A stretch of DNA of 64,000 nt from Rheinheimera mangrovi (lineage in GTDB: Bacteria; Pseudomonadota; Gammaproteobacteria; Enterobacterales; Alteromonadaceae): NCBI RefSeq assembly GCF_003990335.1, contig NZ_CP034683.1:2432501-2496500 (forward strand), given 5' to 3'. Shown one piece after another: positions 17,387-25,531 of this stretch. Under the pieces are notes generated by a model. It searched no databases. It was not told where the DNA came from and was given only the letters and a program-made list of their open reading frames with translations. The translations under genes and the position numbers were made by a program. The first letter of the stretch is position 1, and each line of letters begins with the position of its first letter.

Positions 17387-18967
17387 TTAACCGGATGTGG
17401 CCTGTTGTTGCTCAAACGAAATAACTATAAATTCAGCAGGATGAACCACAGCCACTTTGACCGATATCCGCATATAGCCGTTAAGCAAATCATCTGCAGT
17501 CATGGTGGTACCCAAGCCGACACTGACACTAAAAGCGGCAGCCGGAGAAGCACCTTGTAAACCACCGTCCTGCCAGACTCCCGTCAGAAAACTACTGATC
17601 ATGCTTTGCAGTGCTGCCCAGGTGTTTGCGTTATTGGGTGAAAAGACGTAAGCCCGAGCGGCCAACTTGATCGATTGCTCCAGAAAGGTCATGGTTCTGC
17701 GCACGGAAATATAGCGCCAGTCCTGGCTATTGCCATCCAGTGTTCTGGCGCCCCAAATCAATATGCCCTGGCCGTTAAAGAAACGGATGGCGTTGATGGA
17801 TTTTCCTGAAACTGCATCAATGTTCAGATTTTCCTGATCACTGTCGCTCAAACGTATGGGTAACGACACAGCGCCAACAATTGAGGTGTTCGCAGGAGAG
17901 TTCCAGACGCCGGCCTCTTGATCATTTACCGTGTAAACACCTGCCATAGCGCCACTTGGCGGCAGAATATTTGCCTCGGTCAGCACATGATTAATGATCT
18001 GCCCATAGACTGGGCTTGCGACCAAAAGGGCTGCCTGCAGCTGACTGTTTGTCAAAGGCTTGACAGGAGGTGTCTGGATCATGCTAAGAATTTGCGCCGC
18101 AACCGGATTTGGTGCTGACGGCGGGTTCAGAATGGCTGCAAGCTGCTTTGTATCGCCACCAAACAAGTTGGTGAAATCGATATCAGTGGACTGCATAATC
18201 GTAGTGCCAATAAAGGGGTAATAACTAATGCCGTAGTTAAGACCTGCACTGCCTGTACTGTTGCGGAAATTCTGGATGTCGTTGGTGTATAAAATCGGGT
18301 CGGGATTTGCGCCACCAATCACATCGAAGATACATACAGCTGTTTGCATGGTTTCTGCCTGCAACAACATGGTTTCCATCAAGGTGGTATTGTCGTCTAG
18401 CGACAACAGTGTCGCTTCCGGACATATATACATAGTCGGTTCAGGCTCTTTCGTTAACAAAGCCAAACCACGCTGCAAATCGGCTAATTGTACATTCGGG
18501 TTGACCACACTCACTGCCGGATCTGTCATTGGTTTTCCGCTGGCCGGGCCATAAGAACCGACAGCGACTATGTAGGCGTCGCCCCCGCCATTTTGATAAA
18601 ACAATCGAATGCTGTTGTACAAATAGTAAATGGTATTCGGGTCTGGCAATATCGAATAATACTGTCCGCCCAATGACAAATACTCACCTGCCGTAGGTAC
18701 TGTTTTTTGCGCAACCAGATAATACTGTGGACTGTATTGCCTGGCAGGATCAGCAGGTGGTGGTGGATTCGGCAGCATGAAAATCGCCTGAAACTCAGCG
18801 AAAGAACTGATCTTAAAAGGTTTATTGTAATAAGATTTACCCTGGTATTCTGCAGTTGGTGTATAACCAATAAATGCAGGGACAGCGGTAGCCACTGGAA
18901 CTACAGAATTAGGAAATCCATTAATCTCATTAATATATACGCCTGGGGTTGCAAAGGTAGTGCTCAT
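17387..18967 (-). CDS. contractile tail sheath protein
   Basis: A 526-residue sheath protein. The N-terminus (TFATPGVYINEINGF, followed by VVPVATAVPAFIGYT) and the C-terminal block (WGARTLDGNSQDWRYISVRR near residue 407, ending in a domain with EFIVISFEQQQ) are the standard sheath signatures. Only one sheath gene is present, unlike the two or three in Afp and PVC loci and like AlgoCIS and MAC. Contraction of this protein drives the tube through a target envelope. The gene starts the structural block and probably has high expression; the spacing to upstream and downstream genes (60 and 72 bases) leaves room for regulatory hairpins but none is evident. Confidence 0.92.
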   Translation of the reverse strand: MSTTFATPGVYINEINGFPNSVVPVATAVPAFIGYTPTAEYQGKSYYNKPFKISSFAEFQAIFMLPNPPPPADPARQYSPQYYLVAQKTVPTAGEYLSLGGQYYSILPDPNTIYYLYNSIRLFYQNGGGDAYIVAVGSYGPASGKPMTDPAVSVVNPNVQLADLQRGLALLTKEPEPTMYICPEATLLSLDDNTTLMETMLLQAETMQTAVCIFDVIGGANPDPILYTNDIQNFRNSTGSAGLNYGISYYPFIGTTIMQSTDIDFTNLFGGDTKQLAAILNPPSAPNPVAAQILSMIQTPPVKPLTNSQLQAALLVASPVYGQIINHVLTEANILPPSGAMAGVYTVNDQEAGVWNSPANTSIVGAVSLPIRLSDSDQENLNIDAVSGKSINAIRFFNGQGILIWGARTLDGNSQDWRYISVRRTMTFLEQSIKLAARAYVFSPNNANTWAALQSMISSFLTGVWQDGGLQGASPAAAFSVSVGLGTTMTADDLLNGYMRISVKVAVVHPAEFIVISFEQQQATSG

Positions 18968-19027
18968 TTTGTTTATCGCCCTTTCTTTCAGATGAGAATT
19001 CTTGTTTAAGTTGGTATCGCTCGCCCA

Positions 19028-19861
19028 CTACAAATAGATATACATTTCACTGCACATATACTTTTTCGTATCTTTCTGTCTGACTGAAAATTGCCCTGCA
19101 TTTGGTGTAGGTAAACCTTGGATCAAACAGTGTTCAACAGGCTGAAATTCTGTGTGCATTGATGCTGGCAACCGATCCACTAAATCGAACAATTTAGTGG
19201 GGACCTGCTCCAAAGGAAAAAGCCTGTCTCCTGAGTTGAAACTCAGACCCTTTTCTCCATTCGACAGAACTACAGACTCAGGACCATCGAAAAAATAACG
19301 TTCTTTATTACAGATCATCGGGTTATTTAATTTCGTTTGGCTGCGATTGATCAGGTAATACACCCAATGCATAGCTCTGGCCTTGAACTCAATGACATAG
19401 CAAATGCTGTTACAGCCCATCACCAACAGATCGTCCAGATAAATGCAGATCACACCAATCACGTTTTGTTGGCTAACAGTCCTGTTGCCCAACTCAGCTT
19501 TCAGTTGAAGTGGTGTACCACTCGGTGTGTTTTCCGGGATTGTGAGTTTTGAACTGAACCCCATCTGACCACACCAATCGAATGGTACATCGGTTATAGA
19601 TACAAACTGCTCCTCATTAGCCGCCAATAAAAACCTCAGCGGCTCGCCCTGCAGCTGGTCATTCAGGTAACTGACAAAAGCCACCGCACCATCCTGGCAT
19701 GTCATATACACACTAAATATTCCATCGCGCATTCTGGTCAGAAGTTTGTATCGGTCCATCAGTTTTTTAGTGTCGCTATCTACCAGGACTTTGCAGTATT
19801 GATATAAACCATCCGCAAAATAGCCATGCAACAGCTGTATTTGAAAGAGTTGCTTATTCAT
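19028..19861 (-). CDS. conserved eCIS-linked protein of unknown function
   Basis: A 277-residue protein starting MNKQLFQIQLLHGYFADG. It is a mixed alpha/beta sequence with no signal peptide or membrane segment. A gene of similar size and N-terminal HGYFxDG-like motif commonly sits between the DUF4255 terminator gene and the sheath gene in AlgoCIS-type loci, so I regard it as part of the particle or its assembly. The start overlaps the upstream DUF4255 stop by four bases. I cannot name a specific role; a cap, collar or sheath-linked factor are possibilities. Confidence 0.7.
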   Translation of the reverse strand: MNKQLFQIQLLHGYFADGLYQYCKVLVDSDTKKLMDRYKLLTRMRDGIFSVYMTCQDGAVAFVSYLNDQLQGEPLRFLLAANEEQFVSITDVPFDWCGQMGFSSKLTIPENTPSGTPLQLKAELGNRTVSQQNVIGVICIYLDDLLVMGCNSICYVIEFKARAMHWVYYLINRSQTKLNNPMICNKERYFFDGPESVVLSNGEKGLSFNSGDRLFPLEQVPTKLFDLVDRLPASMHTEFQPVEHCLIQGLPTPNAGQFSVRQKDTKKYMCSEMYIYL

Positions 19862-20424
19862 GGCTGTGCCACAGCTGATGTATCTTGTACTGCAGCGAAA
19901 GCGCCCTTAATTTGGCCGGAGAGCACGCTCACATGTCTGATTTTATAAATCATCGAAGGCAAATACTTCGCCCCCAAAGCTGTCCATAAATTATGAGTTT
20001 TGCCTGAAGGAGAATTTTCTATCTCAAACTGTAGAGCTGAGATCCCTTCAGGAAGAGCCGGATGATTGGCACGTGTAAAAGAGAGATTTTCTTGAAAAAA
20101 ACCAATAGTAGCGGTCAGAAACTTTAGTGCTTCGCTATATTCGTCGAAGTTTGCAGAGACCAGAATATCAAGATTAAAACAGACCGCCGGATTGGTGCGA
20201 CTTATTTGCGCAGCGTCCTGCCGTTGTCCGCCATAAAACTGCTTATTGATCTCGTATTCCAGATTAACCAGAGTGACTACCAGTTTGTTTTGATTTTTTT
20301 GCGGTGAATTACCATTCATATCAACCAGATTGTTTAATACGACGACACTTGCTTCCATCCCAAAATGCGTCATCAGGCTTTGATCCAATACTTTTCGAAT
20401 GTATTCGAGTGAAACACCAATCAT
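19858..20424 (-). CDS. DUF4255 (Pvc16_N) family tail terminator
   Basis: A 188-residue protein with the Pvc16/Afp16 N-terminal pattern: a helix of the form ISLEYIRKVLDQ, then VVLNNLVDMNG and NKLVVTLVNLEYE strands. In Afp this protein caps the growing tube and sheath and fixes the final length. It is the first gene of the minus-strand operon; an AGGA ribosome binding site lies nine bases before the ATG at 20424. The promoter for the whole eCIS operon is expected in the 400 bases upstream. Confidence 0.88.
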   Translation of the reverse strand: MIGVSLEYIRKVLDQSLMTHFGMEASVVVLNNLVDMNGNSPQKNQNKLVVTLVNLEYEINKQFYGGQRQDAAQISRTNPAVCFNLDILVSANFDEYSEALKFLTATIGFFQENLSFTRANHPALPEGISALQFEIENSPSGKTHNLWTALGAKYLPSMIYKIRHVSVLSGQIKGAFAAVQDTSAVAQP

Positions 20425-20828
20425 GTTATTTATCCTGTAAATCCGCTACTTGTGTGAGATCTGTAGTACTGGACGAACTGTTATTGCGGTAGTGGGGAAT
20501 AGCATTTGGTGCTGACGAACTTCGTTACCTCGCACTGTATCTTTCGAATCGCCGGACTATTCCCTTAACTGACGCAAAACAACTGTGTGATCGCGATTTC
20601 AAGAGTAGTGGCGTATCGATTCAGAGTTAAGTATCAACGAGGTAACAGTTCTAAGATGTTACGGTATAGTATCTAATATCTGGACGGATTTTTTATGCCT
20701 GACATTTGATTCCATTAAATAATGACCTTTTTCAGAAAAATCTAATTTTTCAAAAAATTTATTGGCTTTTTTATAGACAGTTCGTGTACATTCATTTTCT
20801 GATTTAGTGACAAAAATAAGGAACAGCT
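20425..20828. other. divergent intergenic region upstream of the eCIS operon
   Basis: About 400 bases between the first eCIS gene (minus strand) and the small repeat-protein gene (plus strand). No gene or clear terminator is seen. The half nearest the plus-strand gene is very AT-rich (about 20650-20800). Both transcription units must start here, so it should hold the eCIS promoter and any regulator sites. I see no convincing -35/-10 pair or operator palindrome by eye. Confidence 0.5.
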
Positions 20829-21155
20829 ATGCAAGTCAATTTAAATACACCAAGCACAGTAGCTACACCAACACCACAGACTGTTGCTCCTGCAGCCCAG
20901 ACTAAAACCAATACTACAACTGCACCTTCTACTGCAGATACAGTGACATTATCTGCTGAAGCAAAGGCTAAATTTGCTGCAGATTTGGAGGCAGAAGCCT
21001 TAGGCAATGGGTCGGGCAATGAGCCTCCAATCAAAACTTTAGGTGGAGGCTGGGGCAACGAGCCACCTATGACCACCTTAGGGAATGGTTCTGGTAACGA
21101 ACCACCAATCAAGGATAAAGATAAAGAAAAGGAAGAGGACAACGGTGTGGTTTAA
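20829..21155 (+). CDS. small low-complexity protein with three GNEPP repeats, function unknown
   Basis: A 108-residue protein. Residues 1-37 are rich in Thr, Pro, Ala and Gln. A segment TADTVTLSAEAKAKFAADLE follows, then three head-to-tail 13-residue repeats of the form LG[NG]G[SW]GNEPP[IM]xx at residues 58-96 (bases 21000-21116), and a charged Lys/Asp/Glu tail. The repeats differ at many silent positions, so the protein sequence is being conserved. There is no signal peptide. AAGGAACAGCT precedes the ATG. It starts a three-gene plus-strand operon, five bases before the next gene. I do not recognise a family; a repeat scaffold, a short secreted protein or a multi-core peptide precursor are untested options. 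Confidence 0.7.
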   Translation: MQVNLNTPSTVATPTPQTVAPAAQTKTNTTTAPSTADTVTLSAEAKAKFAADLEAEALGNGSGNEPPIKTLGGGWGNEPPMTTLGNGSGNEPPIKDKDKEKEEDNGVV

Positions 21156-21160
21156 TAAAA

Positions 21161-21652
21161 ATGGGCGAATTTGCTTACAGAATTGACCATGTATTGTGGT
21201 TGATTTGTTTTCTGTTGTTGATTGTATCCATGGTCTATAAGCTAGATATTTCCTCAAGAATAGCCTTAACCGTATGGGTTATAGGCAATTTGGTTATGGA
21301 TAAAGCACAACCCTTTGTAATGGATCTCGCAACTGTCTATGAAGATACAGGGCCATCGTTTTGGTACATCACTTGGAGTGCTGTTGATGTATTGTGTGTT
21401 TGGTGTATTTACAAATTACATATAGTACACGATATTCCAGCTAGTAAACTGACCCGCTATATCATGGTCTGCTTGTTAAGCTTATGTGCTTTGCAGTTTA
21501 TGCGATACGCCGACAGAATGATTTTTGATACAAACTTGTTATCTGAAATGTACAAATATACCATTGTTTCTATTAATATTTCTGTAGTGCCATTCGCTAT
21601 CTTCTGGTTTGTTCAGGATATACAAACTCTAAGAAAAGGAGTCGTCTTATGA
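21161..21652 (+). CDS. multi-pass inner membrane protein of unknown function
   Basis: A 163-residue hydrophobic protein with about five predicted membrane segments: residues roughly 10-28, 33-50, 68-85, 103-118 and 137-153. Short polar loops carry Asp, Lys and Arg residues. The C-terminal tail (QDIQTLRKGVVL) is short and positively charged. It lies five bases after the repeat-protein gene and overlaps the next gene by four bases, so the three are one operon. No transporter or enzyme motif is recognised. The size and topology would also suit a holin-like or signal-sensing role, which is speculation. Confidence 0.7.
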   Translation: MGEFAYRIDHVLWLICFLLLIVSMVYKLDISSRIALTVWVIGNLVMDKAQPFVMDLATVYEDTGPSFWYITWSAVDVLCVWCIYKLHIVHDIPASKLTRYIMVCLLSLCALQFMRYADRMIFDTNLLSEMYKYTIVSINISVVPFAIFWFVQDIQTLRKGVVL

Positions 21653-21975
21653 TTGAATTTTTATCACTGATCGTGCTGGCTGTACTGATGTTAAGTGGCC
21701 TCTTTTGGTATAAAAAAACTTGTCGCCACTTAACAGTGAAAGAAATAGAACAGCGGGTTTCACAGCAAATGGAACTCAGAGCGCACAAACTTTGTATGCA
21801 AGCCTTTGATGTGCAAAGAACCAGCGAAGCTGAAGAGCGCAGTCAACTAGACGAACAGTTTCAAGACGACTTGCATCTGTATGTAGAAGACTTCCAGGCA
21901 GAAGTAGCAGAAAGCTTAAAACAAAACAAAGTGCTGGATATTGAGAGTTATGGCTTTATCAGGCTGACTAAATAG
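21649..21975 (+). CDS. membrane-anchored coiled-coil small protein
   Basis: A 108-residue protein with an N-terminal hydrophobic segment (residues about 2-20, LSLIVLAVLMLSGLFWY) followed by a Lys/Arg-flanked cytoplasmic or periplasmic helix rich in Glu, Gln, Arg and Ala (residues 25-95), likely a coiled coil. Its ATG overlaps the stop of the preceding membrane protein gene, so the two are probably co-translated and may form a complex. The operon appears to end here, before a convergent gene. The family is not recognised. Confidence 0.68.
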   Translation: MIEFLSLIVLAVLMLSGLFWYKKTCRHLTVKEIEQRVSQQMELRAHKLCMQAFDVQRTSEAEERSQLDEQFQDDLHLYVEDFQAEVAESLKQNKVLDIESYGFIRLTK

Positions 21976-21998
21976 CGACCTTTGATCTGCCGCAGCAT

Positions 21999-22634
21999 TT
22001 AGTTAGCCCATTGTTTCTGATACTGATAAAACGCAGGTCTGGCCAGACTTAGGTTTGGCAGATGCTGCTTTTTTAAGTAATGCTGGATCGCCAGTTGAAC
22101 CTGACGCACTGCATCCAACAACTCTGCCAGATTAAACTCCTCGGTATGGAACACAAAGGTTTTACTGGCAGGCTCAAGCCAGCAAAACATAGCTTCGTTG
22201 TCCATCCACGTAATCACCTGATTAAAACTGGTTAAGTGATGAGCGTTGTAACGACGCAGTTTATTATTACTACTATCCCGAACTGAATGATCCAACTCAT
22301 CTGCATGTCGCCACAAGGCTTGATTACGAAGTGCATGATTAAGATCAGGTAAGTTAATTTCACCACGCAGCGCCATAGCCCTGTGACATAGTTCCAGCCC
22401 CTGCTCTCCGCAGCATTTGGCGGGCCAGAATATCCGGGATAATTGGTAGGTATGGATCAAAATAAGATGTACGGCGTCGTACATATCTTCACAAGCCCTC
22501 CGTTGACAATCCCAGTCTTCAGACCAATCATGCAATTGTTTAATGGCCCGGTCCAGCTCCTGTCCGGCTTCAAGGATTAACTCTGATTGCAGCTCAGCTT
22601 GTTTTATATGTAGCAGTATTTCTTTGGCATCCAT
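21999..22634 (-). CDS. uncharacterised helical protein
   Basis: A 211-residue, mostly helical protein with no signal peptide. It has a His/Trp-rich middle part (HDWSEDWDCQRRACEDMYDA near residue 35, and an HADELDHSVRD stretch near residue 110). An AGGAG ribosome binding site precedes the ATG at 22634. It converges on the three-gene operon, with only 23 bases between the stops. I do not recognise a domain; the pattern of repeated helices with conserved His and Asp could suit a metal- or nucleotide-binding helical bundle, but this is not demonstrable by eye. Confidence 0.65.
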   Translation of the reverse strand: MDAKEILLHIKQAELQSELILEAGQELDRAIKQLHDWSEDWDCQRRACEDMYDAVHLILIHTYQLSRIFWPAKCCGEQGLELCHRAMALRGEINLPDLNHALRNQALWRHADELDHSVRDSSNNKLRRYNAHHLTSFNQVITWMDNEAMFCWLEPASKTFVFHTEEFNLAELLDAVRQVQLAIQHYLKKQHLPNLSLARPAFYQYQKQWAN

Positions 22635-23005
22635 TTCAACACTCCTGTAAGACGAGACAACACCCTTAATCGGGTACTCTATGTGTTGAGTGTAGAAAGC
22701 ATCAAGGGCTTTGCAAGCCAGCTAAAATAACGCTAAGTTATAGATTTTTCGATAATTACCTATTTCAGGTTTGCTGGTAAATCTAAGCTGCTGAGTTATC
22801 GTGATATCAACTCTTTTGGTTTTTTCATATTTTTTTGTATTTATTTTCAACTATCTGCGGCTTAATTGGGTAATTCTGCAGATCTGACACCACTGCGCAT
22901 CGAATAAAGTGACCGCTGTAAAACAGTCGTTCATCAAATAGTTACATCTGTTTTTTAAACTTTGACGTACAATAACCGACTTTTTCGTCGCCTCTGAGGA
23001 ATTTT
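22635..23005. other. AT-rich intergenic region between divergent genes
   Basis: About 370 bases upstream of both the 211-residue protein (minus) and the ABC exporter (plus). It contains T-rich stretches near 22800-22860 and a GAGGA ribosome binding site just before the exporter ATG. No gene or terminator hairpin is seen. It presumably holds promoters for both directions. Confidence 0.5.
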
Positions 23006-24847
23006 ATGCTGGGCTTTTTTGAACGATTAACCAAACCTTTCCCTGATGACGAGCCAACTCAGCCGCCTCAAGGCTTATTTGCGTTTTGTTTGCACTACAG
23101 CAAAGGTATGGTGCTGCCGCTGATCCTGATGTCTATTGCAACAGCGCTGCTGGCTGCGCTGGAAGTCTCATTATTTGGTTATATGGGCCAATTGGTGGAT
23201 TGGCTGGTGAATAAAAACCCGGACACCTTCTGGCAGGAAGAGCAAGATACCTTAATCACCATGGCAGTCGTGATGCTGGTAGTGCTACCCGCTTTAGTAT
23301 TTTTCCACTCAGCATTGATCCACCAGACGATATTGGGTAACTACCCTATGTCGATTCGCTGGTTAGCGCACCGTTATTTATTAAAACAAAGCCTTGGCTT
23401 TTATCAGAATGAATTCGCCGGCCGTATCGCCACTAAGGTTATGCAAACGGCTCTGGCTGTGCGCGAAACCGCCACCAAGCTGCTGGATGTAATGGTGTAT
23501 GTAGTGGTTTATTTTGGTTCTATGGTGTATCTGATAGCAGATGCTGACTGGCGCTTGGTACTGCCTATGCTTGCATGGTTAGTTATCTACACCGGCTTAC
23601 AGTTCTATTTTGTGCCGCGCCTAAAACAGGTTGCTACTGAACAGGCCGACGCTCGCTCAGAAATGACAGGCCGTATTGTCGACAGCTACACCAATATCAG
23701 TACCATTAAACTGTTTTCTCACACAGCACGTGAATCTGATTATGCCCGCGACAGCATGCAGCTGTTTCTGGTGCCTGTATACAAACAAATGCGTCTAGCC
23801 ACCTGGCTGAATATTTGTGTGCAGGGCCTGAATTATCTGTTGGTATTCTCTATCGCTACTCTGGCGATATGGTTATGGTCGGTCAATGCTGTCACTGTGG
23901 GTTCTATTGCCATAGCCGTCAGTCTGGCGTTGCGTTTAAACGGTATGTCGCAATGGATCATGTGGGAAGTCAGTGCGCTGTTTGAAAATATAGGTACTGT
24001 GGCTGATGGCATTGCCACTTTGTCTCAGCCTCAGCAAATCGTTGACATAGCAACGGCTAAGCCTATCGAAGTACCAGAGGGACAGATTGAATTTAAACAA
24101 CTTAACTTTAACTACGGTAAAGCCGCAGGCGAACATGGCCCCGTCATTGATGGCCTTGAATTATCGATTAAACCGGGTGAAAAAGTAGGATTAGTGGGTC
24201 GCTCTGGTGCAGGTAAATCGACGCTGGTGAACTTGTTACTGCGTTTTTATGATGTTAATTCCGGCCAGATTTTAATAGATGGCCAGGACATAAAAACCGT
24301 ATCACAGGAAAGCTTACGTGCTCATATCGCAATGGTGACGCAGGATACCTCTTTGCTGCACCGCACTGTGCGTGAAAACATTCTATATGGTCGCCCTGGT
24401 GCTACCGAAGCAGAAATGATTGAAGCAGCTCGCTTGGCCGAAGCCGATGCTTTTATTCAGGAACTGACCGACCCTAAAGGCAATAGTGGCTACGACGCTC
24501 AGGTCGGCGAACGTGGTGTAAAACTATCAGGTGGTCAACGTCAGCGTATTGCTATAGCACGGGTGTTATTGAAAAACGCTCCTATCCTTATTCTGGATGA
24601 AGCAACCTCAGCACTGGATTCAGAAGTGGAGGCGGCCATTCAGCACAGTCTGACTCAGCTGATGATAGGAAAAACTGTGATAGCGATAGCACACCGTTTA
24701 TCTACTATAGCTGCCATGGACAGGCTGATAGTGCTGGACCAGGGTCGTATCGTTGAGCAAGGCAGCCATCAGGAACTGATCGCCAAAGGTGGTATTTATG
24801 CGCAGTTATGGGCGCATCAAACCGGTGGTTTTATTGGTGTGGAATAG
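23006..24847 (+). CDS. ABC-type exporter, fused permease and ATPase
   Basis: A 613-residue half-transporter with a membrane domain of six segments (residues about 30-330) and a C-terminal ATPase. The ATPase has a Walker A (GRSGAGKST, near 398), a signature LSGGQRQRIAIAR (near 507), a Walker B ILILDEATSALD (near 530) and an H-loop AHRLSTI (near 562). It would work as a homodimer exporting lipids, drugs or peptides, like MsbA-type proteins. It converges with the GST-like gene, with 35 bases between the stops that contain a short hairpin. A truncated or whole gene of this type (abct) accompanies gst and blaPER on several mobile resistance elements, which makes its position here notable. Confidence 0.9.
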   Translation: MLGFFERLTKPFPDDEPTQPPQGLFAFCLHYSKGMVLPLILMSIATALLAALEVSLFGYMGQLVDWLVNKNPDTFWQEEQDTLITMAVVMLVVLPALVFFHSALIHQTILGNYPMSIRWLAHRYLLKQSLGFYQNEFAGRIATKVMQTALAVRETATKLLDVMVYVVVYFGSMVYLIADADWRLVLPMLAWLVIYTGLQFYFVPRLKQVATEQADARSEMTGRIVDSYTNISTIKLFSHTARESDYARDSMQLFLVPVYKQMRLATWLNICVQGLNYLLVFSIATLAIWLWSVNAVTVGSIAIAVSLALRLNGMSQWIMWEVSALFENIGTVADGIATLSQPQQIVDIATAKPIEVPEGQIEFKQLNFNYGKAAGEHGPVIDGLELSIKPGEKVGLVGRSGAGKSTLVNLLLRFYDVNSGQILIDGQDIKTVSQESLRAHIAMVTQDTSLLHRTVRENILYGRPGATEAEMIEAARLAEADAFIQELTDPKGNSGYDAQVGERGVKLSGGQRQRIAIARVLLKNAPILILDEATSALDSEVEAAIQHSLTQLMIGKTVIAIAHRLSTIAAMDRLIVLDQGRIVEQGSHQELIAKGGIYAQLWAHQTGGFIGVE

Positions 24848-24852
24848 TCACT

Positions 24853-24869
24853 GGGTCAGAGCTAACAGC
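24853..24869. repeat. short intergenic hairpin between convergent genes
   Basis: CAGAGCT-AAC-AGCTCTG forms a perfect seven-base stem with a three-base loop just after the ABC exporter stop. No T-run follows on either strand, so if it helps end transcription from either convergent gene it is not a standard intrinsic terminator. Confidence 0.45.
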
Positions 24870-24882
24870 TCTGCCCCTGCCT

Positions 24883-25458
24883 TTAGCTTAAACGCGGATC
24901 AGTTTCAGCCACCATAGGCTGTTTTAAGTGCTCAGTTCTGAACTGCAATAACACTGGAAAAGGCTTTAAATCAACCAGATCACGGAATAAAATCCAGTCA
25001 ATTAATGTATACAGGCTAATAGCCGTGTAGTCCCATTGACCAAATTGCCCTGCCCTGATCTGTTGCTCTAAGGCTTCCAGAGTTGCCTGAATACGCTCAT
25101 GCTGTAGATTAAAAAACAACTTATCTTCAGTCACATCGAAACCTGAACGTTTACAAAGCAATAGTTCAACCAGCGAATCTGTGCAGGCGTTGATCGTCGT
25201 CAGGCTGTTTTCCTGATCCCAGCTCAAAGGCGGTAGTTTTAACTTTTGCGTCAGATAACGGTAAATCACACCGGAATCAAAAATAACCTGTTCATTATCC
25301 ACCAACACCGGCACTTTACGGGCCGGGTTGTGTTTTACCAGCACAGAACGGCCTTCGGATTCAAAAATATTCAAAGCTACAAACTGATAAGGCTGACCAG
25401 CCAGCACTAAACGTAAACGACGCACAAAAGGCGAAGCGACCGAACCTAATAACTGCAT
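24883..25458 (-). CDS. glutathione S-transferase-like protein (gst)
   Basis: A 191-residue GST. The N-terminal thioredoxin-like domain begins MQLLGSVASPFVRRLRLVLAG (listed here in part) and contains the NPARKVPVLVD cis-Pro block near residue 45 and a conserved DSGVIYRYL motif near residue 62, where the glutathione gamma-glutamyl group binds. The C-terminal helical domain is short. A Ser near residue 9 in the active-site position suits a bacterial or theta/beta-like GST. It lies 73 bases downstream of the beta-lactamase gene in the same direction, and the pair is found in the same arrangement on mobile blaPER elements. It probably has no part in resistance. Confidence 0.88.
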   Translation of the reverse strand: MQLLGSVASPFVRRLRLVLAGQPYQFVALNIFESEGRSVLVKHNPARKVPVLVDNEQVIFDSGVIYRYLTQKLKLPPLSWDQENSLTTINACTDSLVELLLCKRSGFDVTEDKLFFNLQHERIQATLEALEQQIRAGQFGQWDYTAISLYTLIDWILFRDLVDLKPFPVLLQFRTEHLKQPMVAETDPRLS

Positions 25459-25531
25459 AACCTACTCCATTTTTAGATCATGACTGCAGTTTATACCTTT
25501 AATAAGTCGTTTAGATAGTGCTGATTTTTGT

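Noticed and set aside
1..20424. Prophage instead of an eCIS locus
   Set aside because: No capsid, portal, terminase, integrase or lysis genes in the window; DUF4255, DUF5908 and tape measure families point to eCIS.
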